Shown here one piece after another: positions 37,871 to 49,137 of a DNA stretch of 64,000 bases (positions within the stretch are counted from its first letter, which is position 1; each line of letters opens with the position of its first letter). Source of the DNA: Gigaspora rosea (Eukaryota > Glomeromycota > Glomeromycetes > Diversisporales > Gigasporaceae); assembly GCA_003550325.1 (NCBI GenBank), contig QKWP01000767.1:88413-152412 (forward strand), written 5' to 3'. The notes beneath the pieces are model-generated. The model did not search any database, had not been told where the DNA came from, and was given only the letters and a program-made list of their open reading frames with translations. Position numbers and translations under genes: made by a program.

Positions 37871-38186
37871 GAGAAAGTTCTCCTTTATTATAAATTCTTA
37901 ATTTGCTTTTACACAATCTTAATAGTATAGATTCTATTTTACATGCTTTTTTGTAATAAAGTAATAAAGAGGCTATTTTTATGTAATAAAGAGACTAATT
38001 TTTTGTAATAAAGATGCTATTTTTTGAAATAAAGAGGATCTGTTATCGTTTTATTGGTTCTATTATCATAGAACTTTCTAGATTTAGCTGAATTTCACGA
38101 TTTTCATATGCATTACACAAAAAAAATTGTACACCGATTTCATATGAGAATTGATCTACATGTACTCTACCCTTAAATTGCCGATG

Positions 38187-38460
38187 ATTTGTATTACTAT
38201 AAATATTATATAATATTTTAATATACTATATAATATTATATAAATCTAGATTGATCTTACAATTTGGTAATTAGATTTTAAGAGGTTTGGGCTTGTTAGA
38301 ATTCTTTCTTTGAGAGGATCATTTTGGTAGTTAAATCATCTAGAATGGTTTGGTAGATCAAAAGTTAAATATTATTGAAGTTTTTTATTAATTAATATAT
38401 AATTTTTTTGTGCAATTTGATTGGTTAATAAAGTGTCAGGTGTGGATGGGTGGGGTAGCC
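38187..38460. mobile_element. Inverted mate of the 27930-28176 arm
   Basis: This segment contains gaggatcattttggtagtta and ttggtagatcaaaagttaa, inverse copies of blocks at 28030-28090. It abuts the right end of the TTAA-flanked transposon directly. The ggggtagcc near 38449 may be its outer end. Confidence 0.5.
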
Positions 38461-38527
38461 CCTTAAGAGTAAAATTACCTGATTTACGATAGCTCCCTAA
38501 TGAAATATTTGTAATGCTATGTATATA

Positions 38528-38718
38528 CAGTCACACGTCTAAGTGCATGCCCTTGGGACCATAGTGAAAAAGAGACAAAATGTGTACTTAGAGGAGGTTT
38601 GCATTTAGAGGAGTTAAAATTTATAATTGTTATATTGTTTGGGACCAAGAGTGGCGTGCACTTAAAGAGGGTTTCATATACCATACACTTAGGGGGCATG
38701 CATTTAGGGGTGCGACTG
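38528..38718. mobile_element. 191-bp Tc1/mariner (pogo-like) MITE with TA flanks
   Basis: The ends CAGTCACACGTCTAAGTGCA and inverse CAGTCGCACCCCTAAATGCA lie between TA dinucleotides (38526-38527, 38719-38720). CAGTC-type ends with TA duplication fit pogo-like families common in fungi. Overlapping ORFs on both strands are translations of the element. Confidence 0.75.
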
Positions 38719-38720
38719 TA

Positions 38721-39830
38721 TATAAATAATAAAGAATGTAATGTAATATTAGTAATCATCACTGATTATAATACTTATCTGTTATATAATATTAATATAG
38801 AAAACAAATCAGGAACCCAATTGTTTTCTGGTATGATTTTGTTTAACCTGTGGCTTGTTTTGTTCCTAAATGTTTCCGATTATTCTCTGATTTTAAACAG
38901 ATATTGGTGGAAATAAGAGATCAGAAATATTTAGAATCAAATTAAATTTAGTATCAAAAAAAACTGATAGGCCTTTAAATTAATTCGATAGATATCTTAA
39001 ATTAATCTAATGTATATCTGGTTTACTAGCAATTTAAAGTAAAATAAGATACCTATCAGTTTAATTTATAAGCCTACAAGTAGATCAATTTAGATCCTAA
39101 ATATCCCTGATTGGTATCTTATTTTTACTAAATATCTGTTTAAAATTAGTGATCCATCTGAGACATTTAGTTTAACCTGTTAGTTAACTCCCATATACAT
39201 ATCGTATAGATATATGAAATCTATTGGGTACACAATTGTTATCAGTATAGTTTTGTTAGACCTGTGAATACAGCACCAAAAAATCTAACCTGACACATAT
39301 TTTTAAGAATATTCACACATTTACTTTTATTAATGGGTTAAATAGGACCCCGAAATATACATAGATAGTTAAGATGACTTTTAAATTTTTTATTAATTGC
39401 TATATACAAGACTTTTTTATAAGATCAGTATACAAAATTTGTAGCTTACAATAAAAAAAATTAAAAAAATATACAAAATAAAATTCTAACCTTGATTATA
39501 GTATAAAATTTTATATAAGCTATAGTGATATATAAAATTATAATTTTTAGTAGTAGCATGTTATTTTATAAAAAAATTATCATGCATATAAACTTGCACA
39601 TTAAGATTCAAACACATTGGAGAAGTTTTTTTAATGCAGTCTTATGCAGGTTTCTAAACTAAAATTATTATAATCCTGCTAGTGATCATTGATGAAATTT
39701 TTTGCAAAGATCTCTAAGTATAACAAATCTGCAAAAATCTTTATATTGCAGAGCTGCGAAGATTTTTAAAAATATAAATTCTTTGTATAACTTGATTAAT
39801 TATATTTTTATATAATATTGGTCAATTATC
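38721..39830. other. Non-coding stretch
   Basis: AT-rich sequence without a recognised gene. Inverse-related words such as gataggcctttaaattaa (38965) and ctatcagtttaatttataag (39055) suggest a weak inverted repeat at 38960-39075. Confidence 0.35.
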
Positions 39831-40080
39831 TTGGAAACACTATACAAATAACAAAAGACATACACCATAAAAACACTACACAAATGCTATAGAGACATAC
39901 CACTAAAAATGTTATAAAGACCACTATACAAACCATAAAAATGCTACAATTGCCAGAGATACCAATTATGCCATAAAGCATCACAAATGCTATAGAGACT
40001 CTATGCAAAATACTATAAATGTCATAGAATCATCATAGAGACACTACAACTACTATCAATTCTGTAGAGATACAAATATA
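39831..40080. repeat. Degenerate short tandem repeat of CTATAGAGAC / CAAATGCTA words
   Basis: Words such as aatgctatagagacatac, atgctatagagactctatg and catcatagagacactac recur every 20-35 bases with many changes. The cysteine/valine-rich minus-strand ORF here is a translation of it. No gene in 40081-40800 either, which is largely A-rich simple sequence from 40440. Confidence 0.5.
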
Positions 40081-40806
40081 AAACTGACAAAAAACCTAGT
40101 ATAATTTTAACTAAAATGATGAACTTACAAAAAAACACAAGAAAAATGATAAAAATAAAAAAAACCTACCAAATTACTAACTTGATAAGAAATTCATCTC
40201 TAATCTTACAGATTCCAATTGTAAACTCTACTACCCGATACCAACGACAAAGTCATACCTTTTAGAATATTCAACTGACAATATGAAAAAACATTGATCC
40301 CAAAGAACAATGTTGCTAAAAAAAGTACTAAAACTGACAAAGACTTTAACATCAATTATGCTACAAAGTTCACAAATGTACCAACTTTAAAAGTAACGAT
40401 AGTTAAGTTGTATTCTAATAATTGTAAATAAAAAAAACAAACAAAAAAAAAGCTACTTATTTTATCCCGGTTTAGTGAAACGAAGATAATCTAGATCTAA
40501 TTTAGATCTAGATTCAGAAGACAAACCGATTAAATAAAATAAATTATAAACTAAAAAAAATAATTATAAAAAAAATAATTAAAAAAATAATTAATAAATA
40601 AATAAAAATAAAAAAATTAAATAAAAAAAAAATTAAATAAAAAAAATTAATTAAATAAAAAAAATTAAATAAATAAAAAAAATAAATCAAAATAAAAAAA
40701 ATCAAATCAAAATAAAAAAATAAAAATAATTAATTTGTGATTTGTCTATAATTAATAGAATCTACATAATAAATTTTGGGGCAAATTACTATATTAATTT
40801 ACTAAA

Positions 40807-41179
40807 TATGGGAATCTGGCTGTTCCTCCTTCTAAAAGTTTTTTCTGACAATTAAACCTTTGATGTTTATCTAATAAACGTTGTAGAGCTAATTTTTCTG
40901 ATTCTAATGGTAGTAAAACCATTAAAATTGATCTAGTATATCATGAGAAATGAGCATTTTAATCTTTGTGACTATATGTTTTTTTCTTTTAAATAAACAA
41001 AGAAAAAAGATATAGTTGCAAAGATTAAAATGCTTATATCTCATGCTATATTGTGTCAATTTTAATGTTTTTACTACTATTGGAATCAGAAAAATTAGCT
41101 CTACAACTTTTATTAGATGCACATTAAAAGTTTACTTGACAGAAAAAACTTTTAAAAGGAGGAACAACCAGATTCCCAT
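40807..41179. repeat. ~370-bp palindrome with ~170-bp arms
   Basis: The left arm atgggaatctggctgttcct onward and the inverse of the right arm share GGAATCTGG, TTGTAGAGCTAATTTTTCTG and ATTAAAATTGA blocks. They meet at a centre near 40985 with aagaaaaaa/ttttttctt. A one-arm relative lies at 16220-16360. It is flanked by A-rich simple sequence (40440-40740, 41210-41370). Confidence 0.75.
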
Positions 41180-41806
41180 AGTCCTGTAAGGTCATTTTCA
41201 AGGCAAAGACCCCATGTAAATTAAAAAATAAAAATAAAAATAAACTAACTAAAAAAACATGTTAAAATTTTAAAAAAAAGATTAAAAATAAAAAAAAATT
41301 AAAAAAAATAAAAAAACAGTTAAAAATAATTAATAAAAAATAAATAAAATAAAATAAATAAAATTAATCAAAAAATTAGCAACTTTTCACATAGCTTCCA
41401 ATCTTCTACTCTAAAATCTTTTAGAGTTAAACTATTATTTGATGAGCTTCCTTCTCCACATATTCTTCATAAAAGATATCCTTTATACCCTAATATCTGT
41501 CATATATGCCAACAGGCAAGCTATGCCTTGTATTGGGTTACTTGCCAAATATTAATCTATTACTAGATCTTATAAACAATTCTTTAAACCAAATACTTAG
41601 TTCTGACAAACTAGATATTTCACCAACTCAGGCCAAAAATCTTCACTCCAAAATTTTAAAACTTGATAGTCTTCAAATTCATCATTTTTCATACAAGCCT
41701 TCGTTATATTCAACTCTATAAGGTCTTATTCTATTAGAACTAATTAACATATTACAAGAAACTGCCCATCTTCAAAGTCTGCTAGGTCCCTTACAATTCA
41801 ATTTTT

Positions 41807-42812
41807 TTTTTTTTAATATTAAGGTGACCACTTAGGTACCCTAGCACTTTATTGGTTCAAACGGGTTGGCCCGGTCAATATGACTGTGCCACATATTACA
41901 TTTGTATAACGAGAGTACAACTAGCCACACGTACAACTTTTGGTTGTCTAATTTAAGTAGTCTGCCCAAAGGTTCTACACTAGATGCCATATCTGCAACC
42001 CAACTAGGGGGTTGCCTATTTAAACTCTCTGGCTTCTACCCATGTTCAGTGTTCCTTCCAATATACCCTTTCGAGTAATTCACTATTAAAAGTACCCTGA
42101 GGCTTTAGCTAAACACCTATTGGAGGCTGTGGTAAACCTGGTAGAGTAATACCTGTCCCCAAAGGTATTCACCTACACTTTCGGTAACTTACGCATTTAC
42201 CGAGGCAAACAACTTGCAGTCAGGGGTTACCCTGCAACCGCTACCATTACCTACTACTGCCTTTGTGGAGTTCACTAAACCCCAGTACCTGGTCAATCAC
42301 TCTTTGGATCCTTTTCCCCAGTTATCCCAGACTACCAATCCAGTTGGCCCGGAAGGATCGGTCTGCCAGGCTTTAGGTGCCTAAGGTCTCCCTTTCCTTG
42401 GTTCATGCTTCTATAACACATGATCTTTTCCTCCGGTACAACTCCGGCGGCCAGGTTGGTGGGCCCCCTTTGCCATAGGGGCTCTTGCCCGTCCAGTTTT
42501 TCGGTCAGTCACCGCTAAGATCCTTTTCCTTGGTACCGTCGAAAATCTAGCTACCTCTCTACTCGGGACTTGCCAAATGGGTTTCTGTTTCTCTAGTTCC
42601 TTGGATTTGTCTGTATAACGAGACACAATTTCGCCCAAAAGCTCCCATTCAAGATGGTAACCAAGAACTACAGGTAGTGTACCCAACTGATCGACAAGAC
42701 ACAGTTACCGGAACACAGGTCTATTTTTCAAAAGCGTTGCCAGTGGAATTTGAACTCTAGACCTGCCACTTGGGGGTGTCAACTTACCAACTTCCCTAAG
42801 TTGCCACACCCT
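41807..42812 (-). mobile_element. tRNA-headed ~1-kb retroelement, copy A
   Basis: The minus-strand 5' head has the layout of a tRNA promoter: an A-box-like TGGCAACTTAGGGAAGTTGG followed ~40 bases later by a B-box-like GAGTTCAAATTCC. A poly-A tail (T-run on plus at 41807-41814) ends it. Duplications of about 16 bases (ttacaattcaattttt) flank it at 41791-41806 and 42813-42828. The copy shares its whole length with those at 47152 and 61329. A 91-codon frame at 42686-42411 starts MGTLPVVLGYHLEWELLGE, then diverges from the 61-kb copy by frameshift. Confidence 0.85.
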
Positions 42813-42899
42813 TTACAATTCAATTTTTACTTCATCTCAACCAACAAATTTATACAAAAATCTGGATCCCATACTGCACCTCAAAATCATACTATTAAC

Positions 42900-44494
42900 T
42901 AGGGTGCAGGATGGGACAGGACGGGTCGGGTTCTTTTAAACCCGACCTGTACATGACCCGTCATATAAAATTTTTATCGGGTTCAGGTCGGGTCCATTTC
43001 AAAACCCTACCCGACCCGTCCTGGCCCGTCCAACCCGATCATTTTTATGCTCATATAAATTTGATCAAGGGTGGGTGAAAAGTAACTAGAAAGTGACTAA
43101 TTACTATGATTATTATTTTAATTAGGGTAGCTGCACGAGGCAGTCGCTCTAAAACCAGGAACGTTATATATATAATTACTTTCTAAAATTATTATTTTCT
43201 GAAATAGAATATATTATTTACATTATTATTTTCTTTTTTAATGATAAATGTAGGTCATATAAGTGCTATTTATACGCCAAATAGACTTGATTAAACTAAG
43301 TGAGTTATTTTTATAATGAAAAAGAAAATAAATCTGTTACTGGATGTTTCGCACCCAATAATAGCACATCTGGCTTTGAATTTAATGTGCTCGCAACCTA
43401 AGTCTCTCAGGTTAGCACACTAAATTCAAAGCCAGATACTTTTTTAATTGTCATGTAAAAATGATCACCATACCTGTGATCCTTCGGATCTTTCGCCTGC
43501 CAAATAAAACCGCTATGCATCCATAAAGCCACGCAAAGTTGAATTTTCATTTTGCATTACCCGCAGTCCCATTTTTTCAATTTTCAATTTTTATTTTTTT
43601 TTAGTTCCCAATTATGCCAATTGTTCGATTTTTACAACTATTTTTTCCTGCTATTTTCATCCGGTGTCACCTGATGTAACCTGGAAAAAGGTAAATTTAT
43701 GTTTTTTTTTGAAAGAAAATTGTGGTAATTATCTTCTTATTAGATTTGGATTAGACAAAACACGCAACCAGATCCTGCCGTTGTTGAAACAAATGCAGAT
43801 GTTTCTACGCGGTGAATGCAAAAATTATTAAAATATATATGATGTATTCAGAAAATTTGGCTAGCATTTAATATCTAGCATTTAATATTTAGGCGAGTAT
43901 ATATTACTTCATTTTTATTCACTTTTAATTATTAAATTTTTTAATTTTTTTAACGGGTTTAGGGTGATCGTTTTTACATGACACATTAAAAAAGTATTTG
44001 TTTTTGAATTAATGTATTAACCTGGACCATGAAGGGGCTCAGGTTGCGAGCGCATTAAATTCAAAACCTGATACGCTGTTATTGGATGTAAAACATCCAG
44101 TAACTGATTTATTTTTCACTTAGCATAATCGTGTCTATTTGGCGTATAAATAGTACTTATACAACCTACATTTATCATTAAAAAGAAAACAGATAATATA
44201 AATAATATATTCTATTTAAAAAAAAGCTATTACTTTTAAGATGTACTTATACGTATAACATTCCTGTTTTTAGCGCGACTGCATCGCACAGCTACCTAAT
44301 TTTTTACAATTATATCGGGTTTGATTGAGTTTTACGAGTCAATGAACAGAAACCCGAACCTGACCCGGTACTTTAATAGACCCGACCCGAACCTGACCCG
44401 ATTTATAACAGGTCTATAATTTGAACCCGACCTGTGTCTGAACCCGACCTGACCCGCAAAATTACGGGTCATCCCCGACCCGTCCCGCACTCTA
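42900..44494. mobile_element. 1.6-kb hAT-like element (TAGGGTGCRGGAYGGG ends), outer
   Basis: The ends TAGGGTGCAGGATGGGACAG and inverse TAGAGTGCGGGACGGGTCGG are followed on both sides by runs of CGGGTC/GACCCG words, which are strikingly GC-rich here. Flanks ctattaac (42892-42899) and ctatcaac (44495-44502) match at 7 of 8. A related terminus begins at 63489. The middle is occupied by another element (43123-44298). No transposase frame was found. Confidence 0.8.
43123..44298. mobile_element. 1.2-kb foldback element nested in the outer hAT-like element
   Basis: The ends TAGGGTAGCTGCACGAGGCA and inverse TAGGTAGCTGTGCGATGCAG begin arms that remain similar for about 340 bases, through blocks aatgataaatgtaggt, atttatacgccaaatagac and tgtcatgtaaaaa. 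Flanks attttaat and atttttta match at 6 of 8. The centre carries a ccacgcaaagttga block shared with the 30771-31074 family. A TIR fragment of this family lies near 4560. Confidence 0.7.
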
Positions 44495-44760
44495 CTATCA
44501 ACAAACAATTTTACAAAATCAGCCTACAGACTCTGAATCTTCTATATCTATTATACATACAATTGAAACCAATAATAACAATTTTATTATAAATTGAAAA
44601 TAGATTACTGGTACTCCCACTGGATTAAATATCTTACACACCCTTCAAGTATATTAACTAATAATCAAATCTAGGTGAGCCTTGGCCACTCTGGTTGGTT
44701 TAGGCCACAGATAAGTACTAGGTTTACTTTTGTTTATCTAGCTATATGGGGTGAGTCAGT

Positions 44761-46218
44761 AGAAAAGGAACAAATTTTTTCTAAGTAAAAGTTTTCTTGA
44801 CTTTAAGCTTAAATATCTTAACAACTATCTTAATAAATTTAATATTTTTTTTTTATTTTAATTCTATATAATTTCATGATTAAAATAAAAAATTTTTTAG
44901 CAAATTTGATTAAATAGTTATTAAGATATTTTAATTTAAAAATTAAAAAAATTTTACTAAAAATAATTTGTTTTTTTTCTACTGACTTACCCCATATGTC
45001 TGAGTTCTTTTTTTTTAGCATTAAATTTAAACAATAAAATTTTTTCCAACTGTAAAAAGCTTCTATTAAATTTAATAAAGATAAGAGCAAGGTCTCACCA
45101 TTAAAATTAAAAAAAAAATAAAATAAAATAAATAAAATAAATAAATAAATAAATAAATAAATAAAAAAGAATTATTATATTTATCGCTATGGTAATATAT
45201 CGCTACCCTGATCAACCAATAAGTATTCAGGATCAGGTATAATGTGAGATTGAAGCGATTACATTTTTTTTTAAAAAATCGGCCATAACGCTAAATTTTG
45301 TCTATGAAACCATCTCTTATACTCTAACAAAAAAAATTCTTTATGAAATTTTGGATTAGAAACTCTTCGCTAAAACACACTACCCTGACCCTATTTTAAC
45401 CCTTACTCTAAACTAACTCTTACCCTAAACTAACCCTTACCCTAACCCTAAACTAATGAATTTATTTATTGTTTTGATTTCACATTACACCAGATCTTAT
45501 AGGGTGCGATGTATCGCCTATGTGAAAAAATCAAAATTTCAATAAAAAAAACAGGTAAAATAATTAAAATAAAAAAAACAAATAAAATAAAATAAAAAAA
45601 TTGTTTAAAAAATAATTAAATAAAAAAAAAGTTTTTAAAAAAAAAAGTTTAAAAATAATTAAAACTAGTATCACTTGGTATAAAACTTGTATACATCATA
45701 AATTTAATGTATTTTAAATAAGAACATGATTTTGATAGTTTTTTGTTTATTATATTTATTTAATAAATCAATATAAATCAATTATACTTTTATACTGGCT
45801 TTCAGTTTTTTGTAAGTATTTAATAATAGGATAAATATATGCAACGCACCCTGCAACATGCTAATTCATCGCACACATATATGTAAACATATATTGCAGA
45901 TCCGTAAAACAAAATGTTCTATATAACAAAAATTTAAATTAATATAAGATTAGGGTAAGGGTTAGTGCTAGAAGTTAAAGTAAATGATAGTATATACAAA
46001 ATTTTGCAAGGAATTTTTTTTGTTAGAGCGTGAAAGGTGGTTAAGTAGATGAAATTTTTTGATATTACAAATTTTAGGAAAATTTCTTTGTTTTGTTACA
46101 CAAAGATAATTTGCACGTTACACCTGATTTTCAAATTTAATTGGTAGATCATTGTGGTGCGATATACAAGCACATCGTAGGGTGCGTTGTCTAATTAAGT
46201 CCTTAATAATAATTATTA
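44761..46218. other. AT-rich stretch with simple repeats and telomere-like words
   Basis: AAAT-type simple repeats lie at 45105-45165 and 45540-45660. Words ccctaaac and ccctaaccctaaac cluster at 45395-45455. A weak inverted pair (agggtgcgatgtatcgcc near 45500, gcaacgcaccctgc near 45840) may be an element of ~350 bp. No gene. Confidence 0.45.
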
Positions 46219-46220
46219 TA

Positions 46221-46917
46221 TGGGAAAATAATTTTGTCGCACCCCCTGGTACAACCAATCAAATTGCATGATTTTATAGACAAAAAAATTTTTTAAAAAA
46301 TTAAAAATTTTATATAATAAAGTGTAAAATTTATATAAAATAGCATGTCATATAACGTAAAATTTTATTCTGAACAACTTTTTCTAAGTCATAAAGATAG
46401 ATTGTCTTAGTAAAAAAAACGTTTTATAAGAAAATCAAAATTTTCCAAAGTTAGCACATATAAAACTTTTTTTTACTAAAACTATGTACCTTTTAACTTA
46501 GAAAAAGTTGTTTAGCATAAAATTTTACATATAATTCTTAAACGTAAAGATAGATTTATATTAGTAAAAAAAAAGTTTTATATGTGCTAACGTTCGAAAT
46601 TTTTGATTTTTCTTATAAAACGTTTTTTTTACTAAGATAATCTATTTTTATGACTTAGAAAAAGTTGNGTTCGAAATTTTTGATTTTTCTTATAAAACGT
46701 TTTTTTTACTAAGATAATCTATTTTTATGACTTAGAAAAAGTTGTTCAGAATAAAATTTTACATTATATACTTTGATATCACTTATTTATTTTTAAATTT
46801 TACTAGTAAAATTTTGAATTTTTAAAAAATAAAATTTTTTGCCTACAAAATCGTGCGATTTGATTGGCCGAATCGGGGGGTGTGACATGTCGCAGGTGCG
46901 ACAAATTTCTATTCCCA
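46221..46917. mobile_element. ~700-bp element with TGGGAA ends and TA flanks, long arms
   Basis: The left part tgggaaaataattttgtcgc and the inverse of the right part, tgggaatagaaatttgtcgc, lie between TA dinucleotides. Both are followed by ACCAATCAAATTGCA/GGCCAATCAAATCGCA blocks. The inner arms repeat aactttttctaagtcataaa against its inverse, so nearly the whole element can fold. It contains the ambiguous base at 46668. Confidence 0.65.
46592..46744. repeat. Exact 76-bp duplication around a single N
   Basis: Bases 46592-46667 and 46669-46744 are identical (both begin gttcgaaatttttgattttt), and position 46668 is n. The pattern is what an assembler leaves when two contig ends overlapping by 76 bases are joined with a one-base gap. 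Confidence 0.9.
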
Positions 46918-47151
46918 TAATAATATATACACGAATGAACATTAAATGATATTATAAACTTGTTTAATTGCATAGATTCCCATACTTACATAATGCAGAT
47001 TGATAACAATAAAAACTACACTTCATTTAATCAATATAGTAATTTCCTATAACGTGGTGATTTGTAATTATTCACATCATAAGAAGGATTTATTAGTAAT
47101 AAAATAAATTAATTTAATTCAACTTATATGATATATAAGACTAGCATATTA

Positions 47152-48160
47152 AGGTGTGGTGACTTAGAGAAGTTGGTAAGTTGTCACCCCCAAGTGGCAG
47201 GTCTAGAGTTCAAATCCTACTGGTGACGTTTTTGAAAAATAGACCTGTGTTCTGGTAACCATTTCCTGTTGATCAGTTGGGTACATCACCTGTAGTCCTT
47301 GGTAACCATCTTGAATGAGAGCTTTCGGGCAAAGTTGTGCCTCGTGATACAGATAAATCCAAGGAACCAGGAAAACATAAACCCATTTGGCAAGACCCGA
47401 GTAAAGAAGTAGCAAAGATCTTTGACGGTGCTACCAAAACTGGAATATTGGACCGAAGCTGAAGAACCGAACGTTGACCTCAGGGACAAGGTCTACCAAC
47501 CTGGCCGCTGGATCAGGTACTGGAGGAAAAGGACCTATGTTATAGAAGTAGGTACCAGGAGGAGAAAAACTATAATGGCAACTAATACCAGGTAGATCAA
47601 CCCTTCCAGGCCAACTGGATTGGAAGTCTGGGATGTATTAGTGAAAGGCCGATAGGAAAGTGATGGTCAGTACTGGGGTTGAAGCGAACCTTATAAAGGC
47701 AGAAGTAGGTAATGGTAGCGGTTAGGTATCCCTGACTGCAAGTTGCTTGCCTAGATGAGTGCGTAAATTACCGAAGTGTAGGTAATACCTGTGTGGGACA
47801 GGGACTGCTCTACCAAGTGTACTGCGAGGATAAATTAGTCCTAAGGGGATGTAGTTAGCATTCGGAACTGTTTTCGACTGACTAATGTATCGGAGGGCTG
47901 TACCAGTGATCACAAGTAGAATTGACATGCAAAGCTTGGACCAAAGGGTTTAAATAGGCAATTCCCTAGTTGGGTTGTAGGTATGGCAACTAGTATAGAA
48001 CCTTTGGGCGGACTACTTAAATTAGACAACCAAAAGTTGTATGTATAGCTAGTTGTACTCTCATTCAATATAACAATTGTGGGGCACCCAAAGAGGCGCC
48101 CTTGATCTACAGGCTTGATTAAATAAACTCTCACCCAGAGCAGGAACTTTGAAAAAAAAA
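47152..48160 (+). mobile_element. tRNA-headed ~1-kb retroelement, copy B
   Basis: The head tggtgacttagagaagttgg and the downstream gagttcaaatcc box match copies A and C. The 3' end is a short A-run. Exact 15-bp duplications aagactagcatatta flank it (47137-47151, 48159-48173, overlapping the A-run). The conserved frame of the other copies is broken by stops here (LE followed by TGA). The last ~100 bases before the tail (gcacccaaagaggcgccctt) differ from copies A and C, indicating a subfamily. Confidence 0.85.
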
Positions 48161-48229
48161 GACTAGCATATTAGCCTGTGCCTCCAGCATGGGATTAAGA
48201 AATATACCAGTAGTCAATTTAAATTATCG

Positions 48230-48890
48230 TGGTTTGCAAATTGATGTACGTTTTGATCATTTTGCAAACTATGATAAATGATTACGGTTAATCATATATT
48301 TTTTGAAACACGTAATCATTAAAGTGAAAGAATTAAACGTCATACTTTTTAGTAATTTATTGAATAACTAAATGATTACAGTAATCATACATTATTTTAA
48401 AACACAATTGTAACTAAATTAAACTTAATACTTATGCTGATAATTTTATTGAATGAAAAAATGATTATGGTTAATTATACGTTGTAGAGGTCCAATCCAA
48501 TAAATCCATCATCCGTATATCCGCATCTGAATTATCAGGATAGCTGATAATTATTTGGATAAGCACTAATATTGTTAATTTTTTGTTTTTGTATAACCCA
48601 ATTTTAAAAAATTTTTTTTTAAAAATCCAATTGCACCGATCATTTTGTTTTTGCTATTTATGGCAATAAAAAGCAAATTCAAAAATTTCTAATTCCATGT
48701 TATGCAAACCAAAAATTAACTTTGTGTGGCCTTATATGTAAATCTATAAGCCTATTAATTTTCAGTAGATTAAAAAAAAAACTAACCTGCAAAACAAAAA
48801 ATTAACTTTGCATGGTCTTGCTTGAAAATATTCATTAAAGTAGCTGAATTAAACTTCATACTCATACTGGTAATTTATTAAATGGGCTGC
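48230..48890. repeat. Left block of the ~94-bp satellite
   Basis: Units contain atgattacggttaatcatat, cacaattattaaagtgaac and ttcatactcatgctggtaat in that order. Two to three units lie at 48270-48480. The array is then interrupted by non-satellite sequence with two aaattaactttgyrtgg blocks (48480-48830) and resumes just before the MITE at 48891. Confidence 0.65.
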
Positions 48891-49137
48891 CGTCAATAGA
48901 AATAAGGCAGATTGTCATTTTAAAAAAAATTAGTACCTTAACTTTCACAGTTCATATCTAGATGAATTTTGAAGTCATCTTGATAATTTAATATTCAAAA
49001 GAAAGCCTACGATCTAAGCTTTCTTTTGAATATTAAATCATCAAGATAGCCTCAAAATCCATCGAGATATGTGATGTGAAAGTTAAGGTATTAAGTTTTT
49101 TTAAAATGTCAATATGCCTTATTTCTATTGATGGTAG
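48891..49137. mobile_element. MITE (GGGCTGCCGTCAATAG ends), right tip displaced by LTR element
   Basis: The left end gggctgccgtcaatagaaat and the inverse right end gggctaccatcaatagaaat match, but the right copy is complete only if bases 53853-53860 (gtagccca) beyond the LTR retrotransposon are joined to 49137. The arms continue for about 65 bases (accttaactttcaca) and again as aatattcaaaagaaagc. It lies within the ~94-bp satellite. Confidence 0.75.

Larger units (their letters stand above)
29256..38172 (+). mobile_element. ~8.9-kb TTAA-flanked DNA transposon with transposase-helicase gene
   Basis: The ends GGGTAGAGTCCAATGTAGAT and, inverted, GGGTAGAGTACATGTAGATC start imperfect terminal repeats. 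These continue for about 60 bases (CATATGA, then GTACRAT blocks). Both outer borders are TTAA (29252-29255 and 38173-38176). TTAA duplication is characteristic of piggyBac and Kolobok superfamilies. The first ~170 bases of the left end are also similar to the non-autonomous element at 52275-52721, which independently supports that end. One long gene (32937-37870) lies in the right half. The left 3.7 kb has been invaded by several smaller elements. Assignment to a Kolobok-like group is inferred from TTAA and the transposase motifs. Confidence 0.75.
41380..44760 (+). pseudogene. LINE 3' fragment, interrupted by a SINE-like copy and a hAT-like element
   Basis: On the plus strand, 41380-41790 reads with frame shifts as a LINE C-terminal region. 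It has a short ICHICQQA finger-like motif, then an LDLINNSLNQILSSDKL stretch typical of the segment after the LINE finger. The sequence stops at the retroelement at 41807, resumes at 42813-42891, is interrupted again by the element at 42900-44494, and resumes to about 44760. It is unlikely to be functional. The family seems the same as the minus-strand remnant near 12-16 kb, although the fragments barely overlap. Confidence 0.5.

Noticed and set aside
38517..38916. Small proteins on both strands near 38.6 kb
   Set aside because: Both frames are translations of the TA-flanked MITE at 38528-38718 and its flank.
39826..40008. Cysteine/valine-rich secreted peptide on the minus strand
   Set aside because: It reads through a degenerate short tandem repeat (CTATAGAGAC-type words), and the composition is explained by the repeat.
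47152..47230. A functional tRNA gene
   Set aside because: A- and B-box-like sequences are present, but the same head starts three ~1-kb repeats with A-tails, and I could not fold a good acceptor stem. It is a retroelement promoter.
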